From Luteibacter jiangsuensis (GTDB taxonomy: Bacteria > Pseudomonadota > Gammaproteobacteria > Xanthomonadales > Rhodanobacteraceae): DNA of 64,000 nucleotides. Below the pieces are notes generated by a model. That model saw only the letters and a program-made list of their open reading frames with translations. It did no database searches and was not told where the DNA came from. Positions 25,166 through 33,305 of this stretch are shown piece after piece. Within the stretch, counting starts at the first letter, position 1, and every line of letters starts with the position of its first letter. The position numbers and the translations under genes were made by a program. The stretch covers positions 372,001 to 436,000 of the forward strand of contig NZ_JAUSSK010000005.1 in NCBI RefSeq assembly GCF_030812295.1. Reading direction: 5' to 3'.

Positions 25166-26262
25166 TGGCCACGCTGACCGTCAAGCGCGCCGACCGGCTG
25201 ATCGGCGCCAGCGTCCTCGGCACCCTGCTCCTCGTCTGGCTGGTGCTGACCGGTTTCGACGCGCTCACGCAATTCGTGCGCCAGCTGGGCAATATCGGCA
25301 AGAACGGCTTCACGCTGTACGACGCCATCGCGTACATCATGCTCACGGTGCCACGGCGGCTGTACCAGATGTTCAGCAACGCGGCGTTGATCGGCGGCCT
25401 TCTCGGCCTGGGTGGCCTCGCCGCCACGGGAGAACTGACCGCACTGCGCGCGGCGGGCATGTCGAAGCTGCGCATCGCCGCCTCGGCGGCGGGCGTGATC
25501 GCCGTGCTCACTGTCGGTGTCGTCATCATGGGGGAGACCGCCGGCCCTTACGGCGACCAGCATGCCCAGGCGATCCAGGTACGCATGCGCTCGAGCAACC
25601 TGGGCTCCACCAGCAGCGGCCTGTGGGCCCGCGATGCTGGCAAGATCATCAACGCCAAGTCGGCCATCGCCACGCAGGACGGCGACCGCACCACGGTGAA
25701 GCTGGTGGACGTCCGCGTCTACACCTTCACACCGGACGGCCAGGTGAGCGTGTTCTCGCACGGCGACAGCGCCATCCACGATGGTAACCGCTGGGTGATG
25801 ACCAATGTGCGCACCACCACGCTCGACGCCCAGGGCACGCATTCCTCGCACGAGGACACGCAAACCTGGGCTTCGCGCCTGAATCCGCACGTGCTCGAAC
25901 AATCGGTGATCCATCCCGAATACCTCTCGATGGCCGACCTGCGCCGCAACATGCGCTATCTCGAGGCCAACGGGCAGAATCCCGGCGCGTACGCCGTGGC
26001 CTTCTGGGGGCGTGCACTGTTCGCGGTGAACACGCTTGTGCTGGTGCTGTGCGCCATGCCGTTCGCGTTCGGCTCGCTGCGTTCCGGCGGCCTGGGCAAG
26101 CGCCTCTTCATCGGCATCATCCTTGCGATCGGCTGGTACTTCCTGCAAGGCGCCATGGTCAACTTCGGCACCGTCTACGGCATGCCACCGCTACTGGCGA
26201 ACCTGCTGCCGACGACATTGCTGGTCGTGGGCGCCCTCGCGTACTTCAGGCGGTTCGGCTAG
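25165..26262 (+). CDS. lptG: LPS export ABC transporter permease LptG
   Basis: This 365-residue partner of LptF has the same six-helix plus periplasmic-domain layout: GASVLGTLLLVWLVLTGFDAL, LYQMFSNAALIGGLLGLGGLA and IAASAAGVIAVLTVGVVIM at the N-terminus and three helices after the jellyroll (FWGRALFAVNTLVLVLCAMPFAF onward). The ELTALRAAGMSKLRI segment is the coupling helix contacting LptB. Translation couples to lptF through a one-base overlap. A REPIN-like element follows the stop after 12 bp, with no clear terminator. Confidence 0.95.
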   Translation: MATLTVKRADRLIGASVLGTLLLVWLVLTGFDALTQFVRQLGNIGKNGFTLYDAIAYIMLTVPRRLYQMFSNAALIGGLLGLGGLAATGELTALRAAGMSKLRIAASAAGVIAVLTVGVVIMGETAGPYGDQHAQAIQVRMRSSNLGSTSSGLWARDAGKIINAKSAIATQDGDRTTVKLVDVRVYTFTPDGQVSVFSHGDSAIHDGNRWVMTNVRTTTLDAQGTHSSHEDTQTWASRLNPHVLEQSVIHPEYLSMADLRRNMRYLEANGQNPGAYAVAFWGRALFAVNTLVLVLCAMPFAFGSLRSGGLGKRLFIGIILAIGWYFLQGAMVNFGTVYGMPPLLANLLPTTLLVVGALAYFRRFG

Positions 26263-26274
26263 CACGGGCTTTCT

Positions 26275-26359
26275 GGTGGGAGCCGACCCTGTCGGCGATC
26301 CCGTGGCAACGGGCCAGGTTGAGGCAAGCGTTTATCGCCGACAGGGTCGGCTCCCACCA
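26275..26359. repeat. REPIN-like element, type 1 ends
   Basis: Type 1 ends in forward then inverted order flank a 34-nt linker starting CCCGTGGCAACGGG. Compared with the copy at 1844 the linker stem has changed C-G to T-A at both paired positions. It lies between convergent lptG and the hybrid sensor kinase. Confidence 0.87.
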
Positions 26360-26372
26360 GAGGAAGAGACCT

Positions 26373-29300
26373 TTACTGCATCGTGGCGGCCGATGCGTGG
26401 CAGACACTCTCCAGCACCGCGTCCAGGTCGTCGCCCGTCATGGGTTTGCGCAACAAGGCGTCCATGCCGGCGTCGCGGATCGCCGACAGTTCGTCGCCGG
26501 CGGAACGCGCTGTGACGGCAATGATCGGCAACCCATCCAGGTGTTCCATGCGGCGGACGAGGCGCGCCACCTGGAAGCCGTCGACCACCGGTAGGTCCAG
26601 GTCGAGCAGCATTGCGTCGAAGGTGCCGCGCGACAGTTCGGTCATGGCGGCAAGTCCGTCGGCGACAGCCGTAACCACATGGCCGCGCCGGCCCAACAAG
26701 CCAGTGATCACCTCGCTGACGAGGGCGTCATCCTCGACCAGGAGCAGCCGCTTTCCCGTGAGGGCGAACGACGGGACAGGGTTGCTGGCGTGACCCTCGC
26801 ACGTACACACCTCGAATGGGAGCTGCACGACGAAGGAACTGCCCTGCCCTGGCTCGCTGCTCACGCGGATCGTTCCGCCCATCAGGACGCATAGCTCGTG
26901 GCAGATCGCAAGGCCCAGCCCGCATCCCTGGGCGCGTTGCGGTGACCCACCCTGCTCGAACCGGGAAAATACTCGCGAGCACAACGCTGCCGACATGCCC
27001 GGGCCGGTGTCGTTCACCGTCATGACGACGGTTCCGCCATCGCGCCCCATGTGCAGGGACACTCCACCGCGCTCTGTGAATTTCACCGCGTTGTTCACGA
27101 GATTCTGCAGGATCTGACGAAGGCGGATCGCATCGCCACGGATGGCCGCGGGCACGCCGGCGTCGATCGCCGACGAGAGGACCAGGCCCTTCTCCCCCGC
27201 GCTGCCGGTGGCCAATGCGACCACCTCGTCGCTGATGGCACGTAGCGAGACACATTCCGACTCGAGAACCAACCGGCGCGATTCGATGCGGGTGATGTCC
27301 AGCGCATCGTTGACCAGCCGCAACAACGTAGCTCCCGAACGGCGGACCGCCTCGACATAGCTTCGTTGCGTATCGTCGAGCGGGGTTCTCGCCATCAACT
27401 CGGCCATGCCGAGCACGCCGGTCATCGGTGTACGGATCTCATGGCCGAGCGTCGCCATGAAATCGGTCTTTGCCGCGTTCGCTGCTTCAGCAAGGCGCTT
27501 CTGTTGCTCGGCAAGCTTGAGCCGCATGGCCTGGCGTACGCGCCGGCGCGTGCTGAAGACGATGGCAAGGGCGACGCCACCCAGGGCGACCGCGTAGGCG
27601 AGCCATGCCCACCAGCGAAACCATGGCGGCGCATCGACCACGATGGTCAGTGGCTCGGGAAGCGATCCGTTCACTTCGTCGCGCCCCGAGCCGGATATCA
27701 CCAGCCGATAGACGCCCGCGCGGAGCGGGCCGAAGTTACGCTCGCCATCCTTTCCCGTATGCAACACCGTCGTACCGCCATCGTGCCCGAGCGTGAAAAC
27801 CAGGTGGTTGCGATCCGGATTGACGTAGGAAAGGGCACGCGCCCGCACGATCAGTTCGCGATCGTTCCAGGCAAGACGCAATGATCCGTCTTCGACGGGC
27901 ACGACCTGGCGAACGCCGCCGCGCGACACCGTGGCACCGAGTACGGCGATGGCGGGCGCCCGTATGTGGTCGCGCTGACGATCGGGCCGGAATCCCACAA
28001 GGCCCCCGAGGGTGGCGCCATACATCGTACCGTCGTCGAGTAGCACGGTTGTCGCATTGGTGAATTCGCCGCTGGCCAATCCGTCGGCGAGGCCGAACGG
28101 ACGAAAGTTGCCACTGCCCGGATCGAAGCGCCAAACCCCGGTGTGACCGTACAACCAGATGCGGCCAACGACGTCGCGGCGCACGTTGAGGATATCCGAC
28201 GACGGGAATCCATCCGCGCCGCCGACATGGCGATCGCGCTGCGCTCGCCGGCCGTCCCAGCGGTAGTGTTCCAGGGCGTCCGGGCGTACGACCCAGAAGC
28301 CGTCCTCCTCCGGTTCGAAGGCATTGATCCGGCCAGGCGCGATGCCTTCAATGAAGCGCATGTCGCCCGACCCGCGATCGAGTCGGGCGAGGCCCGCCAG
28401 GCTTGCCTGCCAGAGCTCGCCGTCGACGATCTCAATTTGCCGCGTATCCGCCGCGCCGCGCCGCGACTCGGCGAAGGGAATCGCGGTGGCCTGGGTGAGC
28501 TTTGTATCGAGCGCGAAGAGACCCTGGCCCAGCGAGGCGACATAGACGGTTTCATCATTACCCGCGACTATCGTCGTGACGGGCCGATCGACGCTTGCCC
28601 GCAACAGTGGCCGCGCGCGTCCACGCCGCGCGAGCGACAGGCCGTCCACCGTCCCGATCAGCAGGCCACGCGATACCTCGAGCAACGATTGCACGCGCAC
28701 GGACCCGATATCGAATCCTTCATCGGTGCGCCCCGTGGCGGGATTGAAACGGCGGATCCACCCGCGCAGGCCCCCGACCCACAGTTGCGTGCTTCCGTGC
28801 GCGGCCACGGCCGTGACCGCACGGCCGGGAAAACTGAAGCGATCGGTGGCGACATGCGCGAAACGGGTGAAGTCCTCCCAGGCCGGCCCGAGGTAAGCCA
28901 GTCCACCGTCGCTCAGGGCGAACCACAGGCCGTGCTCCCGATCCTCCAACATGCCGCGCACGGTACGTCCGGGTAGTCCTCCGGATGCGGTCCATGAGCC
29001 CGGCACGGCGTGCAGGCGCCCGTAGCGATCGAGCATCGACAAACCATCGACGCCCGAGAGCCATAAGCTGCCGTGGCTGTCGACAAGGGAAGCGTAGGCT
29101 GTTGATACCGGGAGGCGTCGGTCGCGGCGCAACTGACCGTCATGGGACAGGCGATAAAGGCCTCGTTCGGTCGCGAAGCGTAACTCCGCCGCATGGCCGT
29201 CGATCCGAAGCACACGTGGGTGGCTTCCGTCTTCGAAGGGCACGCTGTAGATACGGCCAGACACATCGACGACATCCACGCCCCCGTCCGAGCCGATCCA

Positions 29301-29879
29301 TACACGACCGTCGTCCGATGCGTGGACGGCACGAATCGATGCCGACGACGGCCCGTCGGCGCCCGCATGACGATGCTCGAAGGCGCTGCCGTCGGCCCGC
29401 ATATGGGCCAGGCCACCACCGGTTCCGATCCAGATCGAACCGTCGCGCGCCTGCGCGATCGCGCGGACGTCGTTGTCCGCCAGGCTGTCGTGCCACTGCA
29501 CGAAGCCACCGCTTGCGGGATCGTAGCGCCCGAGTCCCATTTCGGGGCCGCCGATCCAAAGGCGATCGGCGGAATCCACCAACAGGGCCACCACGCCACC
29601 GGTGGGTAACGGGTGGGTGAAGTCCGGGCCGATGCCTGGCGTGGTGAATTCGACGCCATCGAAACGGGAGAGGCCAACCGACGTGCCCACCCATACGAAA
29701 CCGCGGGCGTCCTGGGCTACGGCCTGGACCTTGCTGCTGGGCAGGCCTTCATGCAATCCGTAGCTGCGGAACTGCGGCGTGGGGACCGGCGGCATGGTGG
29801 CCGCTTCGGTGGTGAGGGGGGCCGCGATCACGAAGATCGTGGCCACGAGGATCCATCTCGTGATGAGCGTGTGATGCAT
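26373..29879 (-). CDS. Two-component-regulator-propeller hybrid sensor histidine kinase
   Basis: This 1168-residue protein has a signal sequence (WILVATIFVIAAPLTTEA) and a long periplasmic region of Reg_prop beta-propeller repeats (AVAQDARGFVWVGTSVGLSR, SIWIGTGGGLAHM, GRVWIGSDGGVDVV). A Y_Y_Y-like domain is followed by one membrane helix (WWAWLAYAVALGGVALAIVF). In the cytoplasm are a HisKA domain (LGHEIRTPMTGV, His813), an HATPase domain and a C-terminal receiver with Asp1093 (MLLDLDLPVVDG). Such hybrids often sense sugars or polymers in Bacteroidetes and xanthomonads. There is no C-terminal AraC domain, so phosphate must pass to another protein. No partner regulator adjoins it. Start ATG 29879 is chosen for the signal peptide. 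Confidence 0.9.
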   Translation of the reverse strand: MHHTLITRWILVATIFVIAAPLTTEAATMPPVPTPQFRSYGLHEGLPSSKVQAVAQDARGFVWVGTSVGLSRFDGVEFTTPGIGPDFTHPLPTGGVVALLVDSADRLWIGGPEMGLGRYDPASGGFVQWHDSLADNDVRAIAQARDGSIWIGTGGGLAHMRADGSAFEHRHAGADGPSSASIRAVHASDDGRVWIGSDGGVDVVDVSGRIYSVPFEDGSHPRVLRIDGHAAELRFATERGLYRLSHDGQLRRDRRLPVSTAYASLVDSHGSLWLSGVDGLSMLDRYGRLHAVPGSWTASGGLPGRTVRGMLEDREHGLWFALSDGGLAYLGPAWEDFTRFAHVATDRFSFPGRAVTAVAAHGSTQLWVGGLRGWIRRFNPATGRTDEGFDIGSVRVQSLLEVSRGLLIGTVDGLSLARRGRARPLLRASVDRPVTTIVAGNDETVYVASLGQGLFALDTKLTQATAIPFAESRRGAADTRQIEIVDGELWQASLAGLARLDRGSGDMRFIEGIAPGRINAFEPEEDGFWVVRPDALEHYRWDGRRAQRDRHVGGADGFPSSDILNVRRDVVGRIWLYGHTGVWRFDPGSGNFRPFGLADGLASGEFTNATTVLLDDGTMYGATLGGLVGFRPDRQRDHIRAPAIAVLGATVSRGGVRQVVPVEDGSLRLAWNDRELIVRARALSYVNPDRNHLVFTLGHDGGTTVLHTGKDGERNFGPLRAGVYRLVISGSGRDEVNGSLPEPLTIVVDAPPWFRWWAWLAYAVALGGVALAIVFSTRRRVRQAMRLKLAEQQKRLAEAANAAKTDFMATLGHEIRTPMTGVLGMAELMARTPLDDTQRSYVEAVRRSGATLLRLVNDALDITRIESRRLVLESECVSLRAISDEVVALATGSAGEKGLVLSSAIDAGVPAAIRGDAIRLRQILQNLVNNAVKFTERGGVSLHMGRDGGTVVMTVNDTGPGMSAALCSRVFSRFEQGGSPQRAQGCGLGLAICHELCVLMGGTIRVSSEPGQGSSFVVQLPFEVCTCEGHASNPVPSFALTGKRLLLVEDDALVSEVITGLLGRRGHVVTAVADGLAAMTELSRGTFDAMLLDLDLPVVDGFQVARLVRRMEHLDGLPIIAVTARSAGDELSAIRDAGMDALLRKPMTGDDLDAVLESVCHASAATMQ

Positions 29880-29980
29880 ACGCAAGTTCCCGGTACGAGC
29901 CCGATGATGCCATGCCAGCGACGGGGGCAAAATGGGCATGCCCCGGCCGGGGACGTAGGTGTGCGCCTACTCGCTGCCCG

Positions 29981-29986
29981 TAGAAT
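29981..29986 (+). promoter_or_regulatory. Candidate -10 element placing the transcript start at the GTPase ATG
   Basis: TAGAAT ends 6 bp before the ATG at 29993, so a normal initiation distance would put the first base of the mRNA on or beside the start codon. No -35 match is strong. Confidence 0.4.
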
Positions 29987-29992
29987 GGGGGC

Positions 29993-31447
29993 ATGTCCCG
30001 CCGATTCCGCCTCCTCGTAGCAACCATCGGTTTCGCCGCCGTTGTCTGGCTGCTGTTGGCGGCGCTCGACCGCGCGGTCGCGCTCGCCCAGCGTTTCATG
30101 GGGTTGCCCGAGGGTTTGCGCTGGCTGGTTGGCGGTCTTCTGGTCGCCCTGGCGGTCCTCGGCGCAGGCCTCGCGGCGTGGTGGCTGCGCCCCCGCAAGC
30201 CACGCGCTCCCGTCGTCGCACCAGACCGGGCGTCACTCGAGGCGCGTATCGCCCAGCTGCGCGAAACCGACGCCAGTGTTGAGGAACTTCGTAGTGAGTT
30301 GGGCGAACTCGACCGCCGCCGCGAAAGCGCACACGTCTATGTCGCGGTGTTCGGCGAGATTTCCACGGGCAAGTCAACCCTGATCGCGGCGCTGGTACCG
30401 GGCGCCGCACCGGGCAGCGACGTGCTCGGCGGAACCACGAGGGAGATCGCGCATTACGAGGGCGAGACACCGGCAGGCGAGCGCTGGATGATCGCCGATG
30501 TACCTGGTTCCGCCGAGACGGGCGGTGAATCACGGGAACGGCTGGCCCGGCACGAAGCGCTGCGCGCGCACGCCGTGATCTACGTCTGCGCCGGCGACCT
30601 CACCCGTACCCAGGCGGATGAATTGCGCTGGCTGGGGGACTTCGGCAAGCCGTTGCTGCTGGCGGTCAACAAGGCCGACCAATGGACGCTCGCCGAGCGC
30701 GAGCGCATCCTGGCCCGCGTGCGCGAACGGGCCGCCGGGATACCCGATGCCGTGGTCGCGATCAGCGCCGGTGGAGAGGAACGCTTCACACGGCGCCTGC
30801 CCGATGGAGATACCGAGGAGGTCACCCGAAGGCGCGCCGCCGATGTGCGGCCACTGCTCGATGCGCTGCGCCGCCTCCTGGCACCGGGAGCGGCCGCCCT
30901 GGAGGCGCTGCGCGAAAACGCCGTACTCGCTGGCCTGCACGAACGCACGGCGGAACAAGAGTCCGTGTACCGCGCCCTGGAGTCGGAGCGCATCGTCCAC
31001 CGCTACGCGCGACGCGCCATCGTCGGCGCGATGGCCGCGGTCGCGCCGGGAAGCGATCTGGTCATCCAGGGCATCCTGGCCACAGGCATGGTTCGCGCTT
31101 TGGCCGACCTCCATGGTGTCCGGGTCACCGACGTCGAAATCGACAATCTCCTGCGCCAGGTTCGCATGACCTTGCGCACAGGAACCTCGGTGGTGCTCGC
31201 CGTGGCGGGCAACGCGATGAAGGCTTTTCCAGGCCTGGGCACGCTCGGTGGCGGTGTCTTGCACGCTTTTGCCTACGCCCTCATTTTCGACAGCTTCGGG
31301 CGTGGCCTGGCGGCGACGCTGGCGGAGCGGCACACACTGGACCAGGCCGATGCGGGCGAACGGATGCGTGAACTGCTCGCCGACGCCGGAACTTCGCGCC
31401 TGCGCCGCCTCGCCGAATTGACCGGCGAAGCCTTGCGGGATCGCTGA
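29993..31447 (+). CDS. Membrane-associated dynamin/YcjX-type GTPase with DUF697-like C-terminus
   Basis: This 484-residue protein begins with two membrane helices (LLVATIGFAAVVWLLLAAL; WLVGGLLVALAVLGAGLAAWWL). A TRAFAC-class GTPase domain follows: P-loop GEISTGKST (Gly121-Thr129), a G2 threonine in GGTTREI, DVPGS as G3 and NKAD as G4. The C-terminal half is hydrophobic and helical (AIVGAMAAVAPGSDLVIQGILATGM, SVVLAVAGNAMKAFPGLGTLGGGVLHAFAYALIF) and resembles the DUF697 region. The likely place is the inner membrane; the role may be in envelope stress or transport. A second, related GTPase lies 3.3 kb downstream in the same direction, with three small genes between them. Confidence 0.75.
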   Translation: MSRRFRLLVATIGFAAVVWLLLAALDRAVALAQRFMGLPEGLRWLVGGLLVALAVLGAGLAAWWLRPRKPRAPVVAPDRASLEARIAQLRETDASVEELRSELGELDRRRESAHVYVAVFGEISTGKSTLIAALVPGAAPGSDVLGGTTREIAHYEGETPAGERWMIADVPGSAETGGESRERLARHEALRAHAVIYVCAGDLTRTQADELRWLGDFGKPLLLAVNKADQWTLAERERILARVRERAAGIPDAVVAISAGGEERFTRRLPDGDTEEVTRRRAADVRPLLDALRRLLAPGAAALEALRENAVLAGLHERTAEQESVYRALESERIVHRYARRAIVGAMAAVAPGSDLVIQGILATGMVRALADLHGVRVTDVEIDNLLRQVRMTLRTGTSVVLAVAGNAMKAFPGLGTLGGGVLHAFAYALIFDSFGRGLAATLAERHTLDQADAGERMRELLADAGTSRLRRLAELTGEALRDR

Positions 31448-31549
31448 GTGAACGATCCGTTCGCGGCAACCGGGCTGACAAGCCACCGCCGCTCGGCCAC
31501 ACTCTTCGCATCGGCCGCCAGGCGGCCTTCCGGCAGCAGGCCACCACGC

Positions 31550-32173
31550 ATGCACCTTGCCCGTTTCATCCTCCCTGTCGCGCTGGGCACAGCCCCCTTC
31601 ATGACGCACGCGGAAGCCGTCACCTATCGGATCGACCCCGTGCACAGCCAGGTCGTCTTCAATGTCGACCACAACGGTTTCTCGCGATCCTTCGGCCGAT
31701 TGCGCATCGCGAACGGAACGATCGTCTTCGACCGCGACGATTGGTCGAAATCGTCGGTCGACGCGACCATCGACCTGGCTTCCGTGGACATGGGCGACAG
31801 TGGATGGGACAAGGCGGTGCGCGGGTCCAGCCTGCTCGACAGCGACCGCGCCGCCACCGCGCGCTACATCAGCGAATCCGTGGAGAAACGAAACGACGAC
31901 GAGGGCGTCGTGCACGGCAAGCTCACCCTGCGCGGCACGACGCTTCCACTGGACATTCCGTTCCGGGTGAACCGCATAGGCAAGACCATCTACGGCTTGC
32001 ACACCGTGGCCGGCTTCTCGGCCCAGATCATCCTCGACCGCACCGCCTACGGCATGACCTCCAACCGCAACTCGATCGGTACCGGCGTATCGGTATGGCT
32101 GGAAATCGAAGGCATCCGCGGCGGTGAATCCGCCGACCAAAACAAGGAGACGAACCGTGCCGCTGCGCAGTGA
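31550..32173 (+). CDS. Periplasmic YceI-family lipid-binding protein (first copy)
   Basis: This 207-residue protein carries a signal peptide (ARFILPVALGTAPFMTHAEA) and a YceI lipocalin-like barrel: VTYRIDPVHSQVVFNVDHNGFSRSFGRL, then VDMGDSGWDKAVRGSSLLDSDR and VHGKLTLRGTTLPLDIPFRV. YceI proteins bind isoprenoid or other polyprenyl chains in a hydrophobic channel. ATG 31550 is chosen because it gives the signal peptide; the frame also opens at GTG 31448 directly after the GTPase gene. It overlaps the cytochrome b561 gene by 17 bp. A YceI-b561-YceI order suggests a quinone or isoprenoid-linked redox function. Confidence 0.88.
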   Translation: MHLARFILPVALGTAPFMTHAEAVTYRIDPVHSQVVFNVDHNGFSRSFGRLRIANGTIVFDRDDWSKSSVDATIDLASVDMGDSGWDKAVRGSSLLDSDRAATARYISESVEKRNDDEGVVHGKLTLRGTTLPLDIPFRVNRIGKTIYGLHTVAGFSAQIILDRTAYGMTSNRNSIGTGVSVWLEIEGIRGGESADQNKETNRAAAQ

Positions 32174-32741
32174 TCACACCCGCTGGAGCCCCGTCGCCAA
32201 GACCTTCCACTGGACGATGGCCTTGTTGATCCTGGGCAACGGTGCGTTCGCCTACTGGATGGATGGTCTCAAGCCATCGCTGCACAAGATCAACATGTTC
32301 GCGCTGCACAAGTCGATCGGCCTGACGGTGCTGGCGCTGTTCCTGCTGCGCGTGCTCTGGCGCACGATCGACCGCCGTCCGCACGACGAGCCCGCCCCGG
32401 CCTGGCAGAAGATCGCGGCGCACACGGTTCACGGCTTCCTCTACCTCCTGATCGTCACGATCCCGCTGACCGGCTGGGCGTACAATTCGGCGCACGGATA
32501 TCCGCTGCAGTATTTCAAGCAGTTCAACCTTCCCGCCTTGCTGGAGAAGAACGAAGAACTGTCCAACGTCCTCGGCGCGGTGCATGAATACCTGTTCTGG
32601 TTCCTGCTCCTCGTGCTTGTCGCCCACGTCGGTGGCGCGCTCAAGCACCACATCGTCGACCGCGACGACACCCTCCGCCGCATGTTGCCGTTCGGCCGTG
32701 TGAAGCGGAACAACCCCACCATCCCCGGAGATACCCCATGA
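32157..32741 (+). CDS. Cytochrome b561 family protein
   Basis: This 194-residue protein has four membrane helices: KTFHWTMALLILGNGAFAYWM, HKSIGLTVLALFLLRVLW, HTVHGFLYLLIVTIPLTGWA and HEYLFWFLLLVLVAHVGGALKHH. The paired histidines on these helices (FHW, LHK, HTVHG, HEY, LKHH) would hold haem b. It starts at GTG 32157 behind AAGGAGA. It oxidises or reduces quinol in related E. coli CybB. The start lies inside the first yceI gene and the stop overlaps the second yceI gene by 4 bp, so the three genes form one translational unit. Confidence 0.9.
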   Translation: MPLRSDHTRWSPVAKTFHWTMALLILGNGAFAYWMDGLKPSLHKINMFALHKSIGLTVLALFLLRVLWRTIDRRPHDEPAPAWQKIAAHTVHGFLYLLIVTIPLTGWAYNSAHGYPLQYFKQFNLPALLEKNEELSNVLGAVHEYLFWFLLLVLVAHVGGALKHHIVDRDDTLRRMLPFGRVKRNNPTIPGDTP

Positions 32742-33298
32742 ATCCGACGATCCGCCGCCTGTCCATGCTCGGCCTCGCCCTGGCCTTGACCTTCGCCGCT
32801 TCCGCCGCGGACTACAAGGTCGGCCCCGGCAGCACGCTCGGCTTCAGTGGCAAGTTCCAGGGCCAGCAGTTCGATGGCAGCTTCGGCAAGTTCGATGCGG
32901 CGATCAGTTACGATCCGGCGAATCTCGCCGCGTCGAAGTTCGACGTGAGCGTCGACGTCGCCACCGCCAGGACCGGCGACAACGATCGTGACAGCGCGTT
33001 GCCCGGCAGCGACTTCTTCGATGCATCGAAATTCCCGAAAGCGCACTACGTCACCACGGGCTTCAGCAAGGATGCCAAGGGCAACGTCATCGCCAATGGC
33101 AACCTCACCCTGCACGGCGTCACCAAGCCGGTCGCGTTGAAGGTCGCTTTTTCGCCAAACGCCGGCGGCGCGCGGCTGTCGGTCACGGGCACGGTGAATC
33201 GCCTCGACTTCGGTGTCGGCAGCGGCGATTACAAGGACACCACCACCATCGCCAACGAGGTGCTGGTCAATGGCTCGCTGAACCTGCTGCCGAAGTAA
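32738..33298 (+). CDS. Periplasmic YceI-family lipid-binding protein (second copy)
   Basis: This 186-residue protein has a signal peptide (LSMLGLALALTFAASAADY) and a YceI barrel with DYKVGPGSTLGFSGKFQGQQFDGSFGKFDAAI, DSALPGSDFFDASKFPKAHYVTTGF and NGNLTLHGVTKPVALKVAFS. It is clearly diverged from the first copy, so this is an old paralogue and not a recent duplication. It overlaps the b561 gene by ATGA and is followed after 7 bp by the second GTPase gene. The HYVTTGF and HGVTKP segments are the usual ligand-binding side of the barrel. Confidence 0.9.
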   Translation: MNPTIRRLSMLGLALALTFAASAADYKVGPGSTLGFSGKFQGQQFDGSFGKFDAAISYDPANLAASKFDVSVDVATARTGDNDRDSALPGSDFFDASKFPKAHYVTTGFSKDAKGNVIANGNLTLHGVTKPVALKVAFSPNAGGARLSVTGTVNRLDFGVGSGDYKDTTTIANEVLVNGSLNLLPK

Positions 33299-33305
33299 GC
33301 GGCAC

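Noticed and set aside
26275-26359. REPIN element as the lptG terminator
   Set aside because: The hairpins are strong but no T-run follows, and the same elements occur in gaps where no terminator is needed.
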